From positions 10,466,983 to 10,530,982 of the forward strand of contig NC_058337.1 of assembly GCF_905475395.1 (NCBI RefSeq): a DNA stretch of 64,000 nucleotides, written 5' to 3'. The notes below the pieces were generated by a model, which ran no database searches, was not told the DNA's origin, and saw nothing but the letters and a program-made list of their open reading frames with translations. Positions 9,245-21,200 of this stretch are shown here, piece after piece. How positions within the stretch are numbered: position 1 is the first letter of the stretch; each line of letters starts with the position of its first letter. The DNA is from Chrysoperla carnea. Its lineage: Eukaryota > Arthropoda > Insecta > Neuroptera > Chrysopidae. Made by a program: the position numbers and the translations under genes.

Positions 9245-12200
9245 TCATGAACTATCATCACTGCATTCACTGCCATCTTCATCGTATGGATCAAAATCTT
9301 CATCGTCTTCTTCATCTAAGTCCAAATCATCTAAATCTTGGAATAATGATTCATCAACTTTGACATTAGCTCCTGCAACAAATGATATTACTGAAAAATA
9401 ATATTGACTTCAACTTTAATAAAAATTCCTACATGCCAAAAAATTTACGGGTCCCTGAGAACTTACATTGGATAAAAATTTTCAAGAAAAAAATAGTTTA
9501 AAATAAAGTTCTTTCTTTCAAAATTATCCAGAAATGGACTCTTTAGGTGATTTTATGAACACCTATACCAAAATTTTGTTGGTAGCATCAATATTTTTAA
9601 GCGTTACAAACTTGGAACTAAACTTAGTATTCCTTGATATATATTACATATATACAGGGTATAAAAATAATTTGTCAAAAAAGTCATTAACAAGCACAAA
9701 TTCATAGACCTGCAAAGTTTGTCGACTTTCATTTTCAGGATATAGATGGATGTTCGGTCCACCAAACTCGAGGATCCATGTAAATGAATCGTCAATCGAT
9801 TTGTCTATTTAATACCTATTCAATAATACCACACTTGACATAGTTCGCCGACTTCATTGTTTTTTTTTTCACAATATGGCGTCTGGGTGATTGATTTTTT
9901 TATTACTACCATATTAATATTTTCATTACTACCATATCAGTACGATTACCAGTGACACTCGCAAGATTAAGACAAATCGATTGACGTAAGAATCATCAAA
10001 GATAGAATAGAAAAACGATTTTTTACGAGCTTTTTTTTAAACGTCTCGAAAACAGTGAGGTTTAGTAAAAACTGTTAAAACACAAAAAGTGTTTAGAATA
10101 GGAAGTCAAAATAGTTATTTTCGTTACTTTATCTTGCAACGTACGTCGAATCGTTTTTGAAATAGGGGGAGCAGACGATGGAGCGCTCTCTTAACGTAGT
10201 TCTGGGTCAATATTTATAAATATAAGATATTCAATAATTATTTAAGTAGTATTTAAAATTAAGTAAAAGAATCGTATAATAGACAGAATCTATCGGGAAT
10301 CTCAGACTACAATGCGGTTGTTTTACTTAATTGTTCGTTAAATATTATTTAAATAATTATTTAATACCTTATATTTATAAATATTGACCCTGCACTAAGG
10401 TACCTATAGCTGAGCCCTCCATCTTCTGCGCCCTCTATTTCAAAAATGATCCAACTTATAAAAATGTTTCAGACAAAATTTGTAGGAAATTTTATCTTGC
10501 ACAACTTTTATAATATATATTAATACGATTAATTAAAGTCAAATGAAACGAGATATTCTCAAAAAACTGACACGTATATGTGAAGACAACATTTGTATTA
10601 TCAAAATAAACGTTTGTACAAAAATTCAGCATATTCTGTCAAATTCCGAGGTTTCCCACTTTTTTAACTAAGATGATCGGGTTATAAGATTTTCACAACC
10701 AGTGCTAAAGTTATTCTTGCATGGAATTTGCATAAAGCCGTCTAATGACCCCGTTTCACAGAGAATAGTAACAAAATCACTAAGGCGTTCAATGTTTAGA
10801 GGTCAGATTAAAGTTCATTGAACAAAAATCTTAAGTTCTCACGGAACTGAGCTATTATTATGTACTTACCATCATCAAGGAATTTCAAATCAGATTCATT
10901 AAGTGTTTTATCAGTCATAAATAATTCTCGCCCCGTCAATTTTTTACCATCTTTAGCCTCTGCTTCACGTTTCTTAGCAATTCCCATATCAATTTCAAAT
11001 TGTGTTTTCCATTTCATGAAAGTTTCCACTGTAACACGTGTACCATCAAAACGTTTCTATAAATAAAAAGATTATTTTAATATCAGTATTAAGCCCTTAA
11101 TCATGATAGTCAAAACAGGTTTGGTTTCCGGTGTTCCCAATGATTTTTTTTTTATAATTTTGGATAGATACACTGATCACAATGATGACAATTGTAATTT
11201 TAATTTTTTTTAATTTAAATTACAATAAATTCAAGAAAATACTTTTGAAAAGTTCGAAAATTTAAGTGTAAGAAGAAGTTTTTTCTAAATTTTTTTTGCT
11301 CGTTCAATCAAATAATTCTCCGACTTCCATTCCTAAACAGCTTCAAATGGTTCATGAAGTAGTGGAAACGGATGGGCCAACGCTCTTTTGGTATCACAAC
11401 AGATCCTTTGGTCTAAGAATATCCTGCCCCAGGACAGCCACTCTAACCTAACTTAACCTATCGTGTTTTTCATGTAACGCTCTATGTGAAATAATTTATA
11501 ATATTTTTTTCTCTTAATTCCAGAAATGCAATTTTTTTTTCTCGAAAAAATACTTCTGTGATTTTTTCAAAAACTAAGCATTTTCGAGAAATCATTTCTC
11601 AAACTTTGAAAAAATTCAATATTTACGATTTTCAAAATTTGAAAACTGTGAAATTATGACGTTTTTCATGTGAACAAATTCCTAAATATACTTTGAAAAT
11701 CGTAAATATTATTTTTTCTAACTTTGAGAACTTTTTTTGCTTGGCTTAACTTAAAAATTACGAAAATATATTTTGTCTGTAAAATAAAATTTCAGAAAAG
11801 CTAAATTTTTAAAAAAATATCAGATAACTTTTCCATGGCATCATACATAAGGTTAACACAAAATTTTATCCAATTATTTTAGCTACGCCCACGACTGACC
11901 AGCCCGGAACTATATTAGAAAATAATTTTTCAATTGTGAATATCCATACTCCACAGAGAATATAGCTTTTGTAAGAAAGGTTTGTTGTCACAAGTCATGG
12001 TTTCTTTCTAATAACAACTAACCGAAAAAAACTAACCCATAAAAACCAAATTTTCATTAAACTCATTTCATTTCCCGTAGTTACTATAAAATTTTTTAAA
12101 CAAAAACTTGTTAGATCATTTTTATCGTCGCCACGAGCCTGCCTGTAAAGTTTCAGCTCGATTGGATCACGAGCAAAGTATTAAAAATCGATCCAGACAA

Positions 12201-12976
12201 GCAGAGCTTACGGGTTAAAAGAAAGGGAGTACAAATTTTAATTTTTACTTCCAAAAAATTGTCTTTGGAAGTACAAACCTTTGAACACAACTTTACTCAC
12301 AACGTTCTGATCAGTGAGCAAAAAAATATGAAATTATACTAGAAATGTACGTTAAAAAAACCATGTACTATAAGTGCCAAAGCAGTCATTTTACATAATA
12401 CTATTTTCAAATAAATAGCTTACCCTTTCAGCTTCTTCCTCTTCTTTAATTTTTTTAAGCGCATTTTCTTCCCGTTCTTTTTTAATACCGTCCCATTTTA
12501 CATTCAACCATTCTTGACCGGCTGATACTAAAGTAAAAACCATTACCATACCCAAATTTTCGTCAACCTTTCATAGAAAATACAGATTTTTAAACAGAAT
12601 ATTTCTTATGAAAATTTAATTATAAAAATTATAACAATTTTTACCTGCTCTTTTAAATATTCAATAAGTTTTAATTGATCATCTTCTTCGAAATTTTCAG
12701 CATCATCAATTTCGATTATCGGAGCTTCTTCGGGATATTTTGCTGTGTATGTAAATTGTAAAACACACATCATACCACTATCCTCTCCACTTTCAAATTC
12801 CTCAGTTTTAATCGGAATATTAAACTTATGGAATGGCTCCGTCTCGATTACTACAGTAATTAAGTTTATTTGAGAAAAAGAAATTTATTTTTTAAGAAAT
12901 ACTTACTTTCTACATCTCCATAGTAAATCGATTCCAAAGCTTCGATTTCACCGTTTTGCTCCTCTTTATAATCCAT
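9245..12976 (-). CDS. RWDD1: RWD domain-containing protein 1 homologue
   Basis: Five exons on the minus strand: 12976-12907, 12850-12645, 12567-12424, 11056-10870 and 9372-9245 (stop TGA). All junctions are GT-AG. They sum to 735 nt, a 244-aa protein; human RWDD1 is about 243 aa. It begins MDYKEEQNGEIEALESIYYG, the typical RWD opening, and the RWD fold covers about residues 1-115 (exons 1-3). It includes YPEEAP and the segment ending VSAGQEWLNVKW. A Lys/Glu-rich helix follows (KKEREENALKKIKEEEE), then a KR-F-GT--T-ETF-KWK segment like the family's DFRP-type C-terminal region, and an acidic tail of Asp/Glu/Ser ending CSDDSS. In other animals RWDD1 partners the DRG2 GTPase pathway (DFRP2); that role is by homology. 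Intron 4 (1.5 kb) carries repeat fragments. ATG 12976 is the first in-frame Met of the conserved start. Confidence 0.93.
9540..9665. repeat. Family A terminal fragment
   Basis: GATTTTATGAACACCTATACCAAAATTTTGTTGGTAGCATCAATATTT... through TATATACAGGGTATAAAAA matches the inverted end of the 5930-6945 element. It lies in RWDD1 intron 4. Confidence 0.7.
9712..9998 (+). repeat. Family B repeat, copy 1
   Basis: Shares landmarks with 22610-22945 and, inverted, 58255-58620: AGTTTGTCGACTTTCATTTTCAG, ATTTGTCTATTTAATAC, ACAATATGGCGTCT, CACTCGCAAGATTAAG and AATCGATT-ACGTAAGAATCAT. Located in RWDD1 intron 4. Non-coding. Confidence 0.7.
11326..11462 (+). mobile_element. LINE 3'-tail fragment ending in CTAACCTAAC
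   Basis: Shows the same layout as the tail of the LINE relic at 20880-21132: AAATGGTTCATGAAGTA, TTTGGTATCACAA, GGACAGCCACTCTAACCTAAC. Inserted in RWDD1 intron 3. Only the 3' UTR end remains (5' truncation is normal for LINEs). Confidence 0.55.
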
Positions 12977-15010
12977 TTCTATTTGAAAAAACTTTACTCG
13001 GTAGCATGGAGCGTAATAGGTTAATAGTCGTGTTTTGAAAATTCTGACAACTGATTTTTAAATTCCAAAAATAAGCATGGTTATGTTCATGATCTGCGAA
13101 TATAAGACCTCCGTCCTCCATATACATGGCAGCCAAGAGATATTTTTCAAACAAAATTTTTTTAATCGTTTGGGAAGATTTGTTATTGGCTGAAAAACGG
13201 TTTGACCGATTCGAATAATTTGTTGGAACTACGTTCCTTATCGCACGTTATAATTTGTTTGCTGGTTGGGAGGTAAAACCAAAAAATGTGAAACAATTTT
13301 AAACGACCCAAAAATACGACGATGTGTTACCTAAGAAACTAAAACTTTTTTAATCGACTCAGCTTGCCATGAATTTTGAAAATAATTTGCAATCGGTCAA
13401 TTTATATTTTTTGTCCAAAGTTTATGTTTTTCATTAAAAAAAAATGAGTTGTGAGTAATCAGAATAAGAACAAGGAAATTTGATGTTATGTCATAATAAA
13501 TAATATCTTGATCAAGCCAATTGAAGGTAATGTACGCATATATTGGGTTGACTACTAAATCAGAAGTATGTCTTTTTCAAACCAATATTACAATTAATTC
13601 ATAAACTATAGAGTTAAAGTAGCTATAATATTTAATTCTTTAAGCAATAAAACAAGTATTTGACTTCTAAAATTAATACTCTAGATTTTCAGAATTACCA
13701 ATGCACAGATATCCAGAAAGTATCATGAGAGCAAAAATTTAAAAAAAAAATAAACCTAAAATTACCAATGCAAAGAAACGCAAACAGTATCATGAGAGGG
13801 GGAAAAAAAACATTTACAGGAAACTAATTACACTAAACCTGCAAGGTAGCGTCCCACAAAACTAATATTTATAATAATTAATTGCTCATACAGTTATTTG
13901 TATTTTCAAATAATTTCAATCTTGTTGTATATTTTGCATTTTTTTTGGAATCGTGTTTTTTTATAGCAAATCAGGTACACGTCACACTGAATATTTTAAA
14001 AAATAGACCGAAGAAAAAAGCACTAAATGATATAGTATACGAAGATACGATAGTAACATAGTTCCAACCGGATGTCCCGTGACACCTTTCCTTTATTTAT
14101 GTTTGTAATAATACCAGGAAGGTTTAGAAACCATAATATTAGAGAAAACTCAACAGAACAGCTTGGAAATAAATAAAATCTCTCATTATAGTGATTTGTT
14201 GAGGTTTATGCATTAAATATTCATTTATGAATTTTTATTTATTAACTTCCCAGTATATGAAGTTATTATAATGGACCCGATTTTGGAAATCGAAATTTTC
14301 AACATATCTTTGCGTTTTAATGATTAGGACAAATCTTTAACACCAATTTTCAGAAGAAGTGTATATGTGTTGTGTACGTACGTAAGACTTTCGTTGAGGT
14401 GTCGATCGAAGTGTATTAACAGAAATATGATCCAAAAGAATTTCATAATATTCGGTAGTTTTTATTTTTTTAAACTATTTATTACGTTGGGAAGTTATTC
14501 GTGTGGACCTCGAGGATCGCGCCATACCCTACCCACGGCTTGTTTTTTGATAAAATCAACCATTCCCAAGATATATCGAAAATTTTGGAATTATACTCTT
14601 AGTTAGATTGATAATTTGCTTACGTTGTTTAGGTATGGGTGACTGCAAAACTTAATTGGGAGCTCACCTAATTGACCACTAAATATAGATAAATTTTGTG
14701 TTTAGCGGGACCAAAGCATATTATAGGTTTCTAAATTGTCCAAGAGATAGTATAGCCATTAATGAATTGTCGCTGCAAGCGAGCGCAGCGAGCTTCAAGA
14801 GAAGATGGGTCTAATTATTCAAGAGATAGGAGTAATGGTTGTGTTAATAGATAAGAGTAATGTTGTGGGATAACCAGGCTGAGCGAGTAATCTAGTTATT
14901 TAACAAATTATAACTGATTAGTTTATATTTTTATTTAGATGAGCAACCAAAACAGACTATATGTATAATACAGATTTAGAAAAGTAAGTTAATAAAATTG
15001 TATATAAAAA
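12977..15010. other. Intergenic between the RWDD1 homologue and the zinc-finger gene
   Basis: Upstream flank of the RWDD1 homologue (minus) and downstream flank of the zinc-finger gene (minus). From about 14238 to 14900 there is transposon-like sequence. It has ACTTCCCAGTATATGAAGTT near the start, GGGAAGTTATTCGTGTGGAC near 14490, and a GC-richer palindromic patch GCGAGCGCAGCGAGCTT at about 14778-14794. No coding frame with a recognisable domain. 13000-14230 holds nothing I can name. Confidence 0.4.
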
Positions 15011-15016
15011 TTTATT
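15011..15016 (-). terminator. Polyadenylation signal AATAAA of the zinc-finger gene
   Basis: Minus-strand AATAAA about 125 bp beyond the stop codon of the zinc-finger gene. Confidence 0.5.
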
Positions 15017-15139
15017 TAACGTTTACATTTGTTTTTGTACAGGTTTCGTAAGGAATTTCGTTCCTAACAGGCGTTCCTTCCTGTTTAACGTAGCCCAAAG
15101 TAAACTCAGCACCGTGAGTAAGTTGGCGGCAAAATGATG

Positions 15140-16900
15140 TTAAAATTTGATCACTTCAGATGAGACAGTTTTTTCTTCAGTATGAATGCGTTTATGTCGA
15201 ATTAAATTATTTTTATGAGTAAATTTCTTATCACAAACTTCACATGTAAATGGTTTTTCTCCAGTATGTGTTTTTAGATGTGAGTTTAAATGTTGTTTCT
15301 GGAAAAATGTTTTGTCACAAACTTCACATATAAATGGTTTCTCTCCAGTATGTGTTCGCTTATGTGTAGTTAAATAGCATTTGTGAGAAAATTTCTTATC
15401 ACAAACTTCACATGTAAAGGGTTTTTCTCCAGTGTGCATTCGTTTATGATTAATTAAACTGCTTGTTTGAGTAAATTTCTTACCACAAACTTCACATGTA
15501 AATGGTTTTTCTCCAGTATGCGTTCGTTTATGTCTATTTAAATCACATTTCTGAATAAATTTTTTATTACAAACTTCACATGTAAATGGTTTTTCTCCAG
15601 TATGAAATCGCTTATGTGTATCCAAATGTTGTAACTGGGAAAATTTTTTGTCACAAACTTCACATGTAAATGGTTTTTCTATAGTGTGAATTTTTTTATG
15701 TCTAGTTAAACTATAATGCTGATTAAATGTCTTATTACAAATATCACAAGGAAATAAACCGTCGTGAGTTAATTTATTTATTTCCGATATTTCTTCTTTA
15801 ATTAAAACATGTTCAATTTTAACAATATCCTCTGATATTTCTTCTTTAATTCTTCCATGTTCCAATGTAACAGTTTCAGACTTTAAATTCAAATGTTGTT
15901 CTCGAAAATGACTTCGTTTATGTTCAGTTAAATTAATTTTTTGACTAAATTTTTTATCACAAAATTCACATGAATAAGGTTTTTCTCCTTTATGAATTCG
16001 TTCATGCACAACTAAATTGCTATGATCAGTAAATTTTTTATCACAAACTTCACATGTAAATGGTTTTTCTCCAGTATGTATTCTTAGATGTGTATTTAAA
16101 TGTTGTATCTGGGAAAATTTTTTGTGACAAACTTTACATGTAAATGGTTTTTCTCCAGTATGCGTTCGTTTATGTATAATTAAATCTGTTTTGCAAGCAA
16201 ATTTTTTATCACAAACTTCACATACAAATGGTTTTTCCCCAGTGTGTGTTCTTAGATGTCTGTTTAAATATTGTGTCTGGGAAAATTTTTGATCACAAAC
16301 TTCACATTTAAAAGGTTTTTCTCCAGTATGCGTTCGCTTATGTGTTATTAAATCTGTTTTCCAAGTAAATTTTTTACTACAAACTTCACAATTAAATGGT
16401 TTTTCTCCAGTATGTGTTCGTTTATGTTTAATCAAATCGCTCTTCTGAGTGAATTTCTTTTCACAAACTTCACATGTAAATGGTTTTTCTCCAGTATGAA
16501 TTCGCTTATGTCTAATTAAATTACTTCTATCACTTAAAGTTTTATCACAAATTTCACATGAATACATTTTTTTCCCTGTGTGAATGAATTCATGCTTAAT
16601 TAAATTTTGTTTTAGAGTAAACGTTTCATCACAAATTTTACATGAAAAATGTTTTTCTTCGGTATCAGTAAGTAGATGTTCTAAAACATTTTCATTAATA
16701 ATTTCGTTTTTAATTATATGTTCTGTATTTAAATGTTGTTCAAGTTTAATATTTTCATATTCTGTGATCGAGTCATTGAAATGCATTTCTTCCTGCTTAA
16801 TTTCAGCAGGTTCTTCTAATATTTCTTCTTTAATTGATATATGTTCTATTTCATTACTAGTTCCTTCAGATATTTTGGCTTCAATTTTTAAGAAGTCCAT
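15140..16900 (-). CDS. C2H2 zinc-finger protein with 16 fingers, intronless
   Basis: Single 586-aa reading frame. An N-terminal acidic tail of about 84 aa lacks a ZAD or BTB domain. Nine C2H2 fingers follow (about residues 85-336), then a non-finger linker of about 50 aa and seven more fingers to near the C-terminus. Fingers follow C-x2-C-x12-H-x3-H with TGEKPF linkers; one linker is altered to TIEKPF. The fingers are very alike (CEVCDKKF recurs), the signature of recent tandem finger duplication. The tail and linker carry many psi-K-x-E motifs (IKEE, IKQE, IKLE, IKNE, VKIE), consistent with SUMO acceptor sites. Probable nuclear DNA-binding regulator; its target is unknown. The ATG at 16900 sits in good context (AAGATGG). 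It is divergent from the SPOUT1 homologue, 1.37 kb away. Confidence 0.93.
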   Translation of the reverse strand: MDFLKIEAKISEGTSNEIEHISIKEEILEEPAEIKQEEMHFNDSITEYENIKLEQHLNTEHIIKNEIINENVLEHLLTDTEEKHFSCKICDETFTLKQNLIKHEFIHTGKKMYSCEICDKTLSDRSNLIRHKRIHTGEKPFTCEVCEKKFTQKSDLIKHKRTHTGEKPFNCEVCSKKFTWKTDLITHKRTHTGEKPFKCEVCDQKFSQTQYLNRHLRTHTGEKPFVCEVCDKKFACKTDLIIHKRTHTGEKPFTCKVCHKKFSQIQHLNTHLRIHTGEKPFTCEVCDKKFTDHSNLVVHERIHKGEKPYSCEFCDKKFSQKINLTEHKRSHFREQHLNLKSETVTLEHGRIKEEISEDIVKIEHVLIKEEISEINKLTHDGLFPCDICNKTFNQHYSLTRHKKIHTIEKPFTCEVCDKKFSQLQHLDTHKRFHTGEKPFTCEVCNKKFIQKCDLNRHKRTHTGEKPFTCEVCGKKFTQTSSLINHKRMHTGEKPFTCEVCDKKFSHKCYLTTHKRTHTGEKPFICEVCDKTFFQKQHLNSHLKTHTGEKPFTCEVCDKKFTHKNNLIRHKRIHTEEKTVSSEVIKF

Positions 16901-18271
16901 CTTTCCAATTTCTTCAATTAATTAATGTCTATTAATTCTGTTTCAAATGTATAGATGATTTTCTTCCTTGAAAAATAATTATTTTACTTCAAGTAATTGA
17001 AAGGCATTATTTCATTATTTGTCATTTTATTTCCAATCATCTGAGGGTTGCGTTCACAAAAACTAAACTAAAAGTTTTTAAGTGTATTTTGAAAAAAAAT
17101 GGATGTAAGAATGTTTACTTTGTTTTTTAAAACTATATTTTATTGAAAAAGCTCTTATCTATCAATTAGATACAAATGACATTTTTTTGACAAAACACAC
17201 GCTCCAAAAGTAATCTAATTTTATAACAAACACTTCATAAAACCAACATAATAAAATTCAACAGCAATAACATATTATTTGATTAACAATATTGGTTTAG
17301 TTTTTCACTACAGTTTTTATTCTTTTTGTAAGTCTCAATGTTAGTCTTAAAATAGGCTTAAAAATATTGATCCTACAAACAAAATTTTGCTAATGGTAAG
17401 TAACCTGGTGATCTAAATTGGAACTACTGAAAAAGCGGTCCAGTTCTTGTTTTAATTAGTATAAATTATTATCGCCAGTTGGCGAGTAGCAGGGAATATT
17501 CATGTATTTTTTTTATATTTTTAATTCATTGTTTACACCGTTATAATAGAGTAAAAAAATATAAATACTGCTTAAAAATGCTGTATTTAAGTGTAAAAAA
17601 ATATTTAAAATACATTATAATTTTGAGATATTTAAACGCAGTTTTTTGGCGCTCTCTGTTGATGGCGTAAAAGTACGTGATCTGTCAATTGGTGACAGTT
17701 CAATGTATAATTTACACTTTAAAAAAATGAATTTACAACACAGGATTTACACTCGTTATTATTAAGTTTTTTAATAAAAAGCCGTAGAATAGTATAATTT
17801 AATGAAATACCATATAAAATGTAAGTAATTAATATCATACAGTATGTATGTCAACAAATTTGACAAGCCCGTACAATGATGTCACGTCCGTATAAAAATT
17901 TGATAAAATTTAGTTTCAGATTTTCGATTTATAAAGAAGCATTCATATCATACCATCTGATTGGTGTTTTGTTATCTGCTTATTATAATTAATCATTTAT
18001 AGAAACTTTTATCCAACCGATTTATTCTTAGTGCCTATTACCTCAGATGTTGGCATGCTTGAAATCGTTTGACGCTAAAACCATGTACTTAATGGTCTAA
18101 GGTAGAAACCAATTCGATAATTTGACGACACCATCGCCGCAGCCACACACCTACTGTAAGCGAATTTAACATATTTAAGTCTGTGGATAACGGATTTTGA
18201 CATGACCATAGATAAGGTTTTCTGTTGTTCATAGAAATGATATGTGACGGAAGTTTTAACCTAAGAAAACC
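16901..18271. other. Divergent promoter region, zinc finger / SPOUT1 homologue
   Basis: 1.37 kb between the two start codons. It contains a family A scrap at about 17340-17400. A short piece at about 17448-17485 (TTTTAATTAGTATAAATTATTATCGCCAG) recurs at 35072-35108. A third, about 17940-18050 (ATCTGATTGGTGTTTTGTTA...AGAAACTTTTATCCAACCGATT), recurs upstream of CTP synthase at about 39730-39840. No clear TATA box. Confidence 0.4.
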
Positions 18272-21200
18272 ATGGCTCCAATAGTTCAAGACAAAACAAA
18301 AGATGTAAATAAAAGTTGGAAAGAAATAAATAAGATAAAAAAGGAACAGAAAAAAAAATGGAAAGAAGAAAAATTAATGAAACAATTTAAAAAAGTTGAA
18401 GAACAAAAGGATAATGATCAAAAGAATGATGAAAAAAATATAACAAAATTATCGGATTTGTCATCCGTAAGCATTGCTTTACCTGGTTCGATCTTAGAAA
18501 ATGCTCAATCTCCACAGCTGCGCGCGTATTTAGCGGGCCAAATTGCACGAGCTGCATGTATTTTTCAAGTCGATGAGATTGTTATATTTGATGATATGTG
18601 TGATATTGCTGTAGGTAAAAAGTCAAAAATTGAGGATGAGTCAGGCTTGAAAATTGCAAGAAAGTGTTGTGTACAGTTAGCGAATCTATTACAATACTTA
18701 GAATGTCCACAATATTTACGAAAATATTTATTTCCAATACATTCGGACTTACAATTCGCTGGTTTAATGAATCCACTAGACGCACCAAGCCATTTACGAC
18801 AAAACGACGACTTTATGTTCAGGTAAGCAAAACAGACTGAATAAGTATTCAAAATAGTAGTTTTTACACTTAGGATGAACAAAAATGGACTTTATTGCGG
18901 CTACTGAGTTAGAAATTCATCAAATTTGGTGATGGGTTCTGATATTGAAAGTTTTTCTGTGTATAAATTACAATATTTTTATGAAAACGCTATGTTTAGA
19001 AGTTGCAAATTTTTTTATGGATTCTTGTAACTCATTAAATATGTTCCCATAATTTTCAACTTGTTTGTAATTTTTTCGAAGGTTGAGTAGTATTAATTTT
19101 ATTTCAATTATGAATTTAGAGAAGGTGTTGTTACAAATAAACCGGTAAAAGCTGGACGTGGATCGGCAGTAAACGTAGGTTTATACCAAGATGTAATCAT
19201 TGATAAAGTTTTAACACCAGGAGTACGTGTTACAGTAAAATTAGAACCAAGAAATGCCACACATGGTAAGAAACAATATGGTCGGGTGATAAGTCCAAGA
19301 ATACCTCGAATTGAAACAGGCGTTTACTGGGGCTATACTGTGCGAATAGCTAATTCACTTAGTGAAGTTTTTACGGATTCACCTTATGAAAAAGGGTAAG
19401 TAAAATATAAAATTAAGATCACAAGGTTACTATTTCATCAAATAATGTATCTGATACTAGTTGAAATATTATATTAGAGCGCTAAAAACATGGGTATCAT
19501 CATCCGCCATTTTGTGTCCTAGCTAAGAAATATGTAAACAAATGTAAATATTGGGCATTCGACAAAAAACAATGTGATAATAACTCGAAATAGCGGAATC
19601 TGTGCCTTTTGCAATCAGCTAGTTCTGAATTGCAAGTGTTTTATAGAAGTGCGTATTTTTACTGATAATTTTCAGTGAAAATCATGATTAAAATATAATA
19701 ATTTTTGCTTAACCTGGCAGAAATATTTTTTTATGAATTTTCATATTTTCAAAAAAATCGTTAAAAAAGATCGTTTCGGGACAAATTTTTATGCAACTTT
19801 TTTGGATTTTTACTTTCGATAACATGATGAACCCTTTTCCCATGGCCAAGAAGTTTGTAAGTGGTTTTGTAAAAATTAGTTTCCAAATTGAACTATAAAA
19901 AATGGTGTAACAGACTTTTCTGCCACGATAAGAGCTGTCACACCAAATTTTCTTGAAATTAGAAAAAAACTTTTATTTACGACTAGTTTCGGATTATTTT
20001 TAATCCTTCTTCAGGTTCTACAAAAAGACTATACATATACAAATTGTTATTTTACAAAATTATTGAAACTCTTACCATTAAAAAATATGAAAAAAATAAA
20101 ATTTTTAATTCGAGACAACATACATTGAAAAAAAAAATTATTTTATAAACTAACAACAAGTGTCTATTTTGTTGCTATATAAACATTTTTCAAATTCTTT
20201 ATATAGCAACCAACAACCACTAATTATAATCCAAAATATAAGTTAAAAATATATACAGTGTGCTCATTTCAAAAGTACCCACCCTTAAGTTAAATAATCG
20301 GATGTTATTAAAATTTATAAAATATATTTCTACCAGGTTAAACCCTGGCACACCTAGCCCATATTATACCTATGGCTAAGCAGTATTGATACATAAGCGA
20401 AATTTTTTGGGAAAAAGAGAAATTTATGAATTTGCAATCAATAGACCTTTTTCACAATTTTTTTTTTAAATGAAAGTAAATATCTCGATAAAATTAAAAT
20501 TGGCGAAAGCGATCCAGAAACTCACAAAGTTATACGAACGTAAATGAAATAACTTTTACAATGAAAAAATGCAACTTTATTTTTTTTCACTAGTACTTTT
20601 TTCAAAAGCCTTCAAAATTCCAAATTATGTTCGTTTGGAACGTTTAGTCGATGGTCCGGCCAAGTTTGGGCCATCTGAGTGTTCATCACTACTTTAGATG
20701 ACTTCGTTCAGAAGCTAAGGAGAGTCGGTGGTGACACGTTCTGACACTGGTGGAGGTTATTTCGGAAATTTGCAATCTAGCAACATGTGTTTTGGATTCC
20801 TGAGAAGGAGCGGGAATATGAATTAGTCCACACATCTGGTTCCTAATATTTTGCCTGGCAGTATATCATGATTATTGCCGGAGCTATCATAATGTATCCC
20901 AGTCCAACTCTTGCCATGAGAAGATGGACTCACTTATACCAGCCTTTCTTTGACGACCTCTCTTACCTTAAGTCGGTTGACATCAAAGTACAGCACCTTT
21001 GATGTTTTTAAATAACTGTAAATGGTTCATAAAGTATTGGTCTTGTATAGACCAACCCTTTTTCGTTATCACAATGGAACTTTTCGTTTAAGTGTGTCCC
21101 ATCTCAGGAAAGCCACTCTAACCTAACCTTATTCAGGATCCAACCACAAAGATTACCTAGGTTGACTGTTTGAAACTAGAAAGGTGTTCAATACCCTTGA

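Noticed and set aside
16584-16925. 113-codon plus-strand frame
   Set aside because: Lies opposite the 5' part of the zinc-finger gene; its composition is just the complement of the Lys/Glu/Ile-rich tail.
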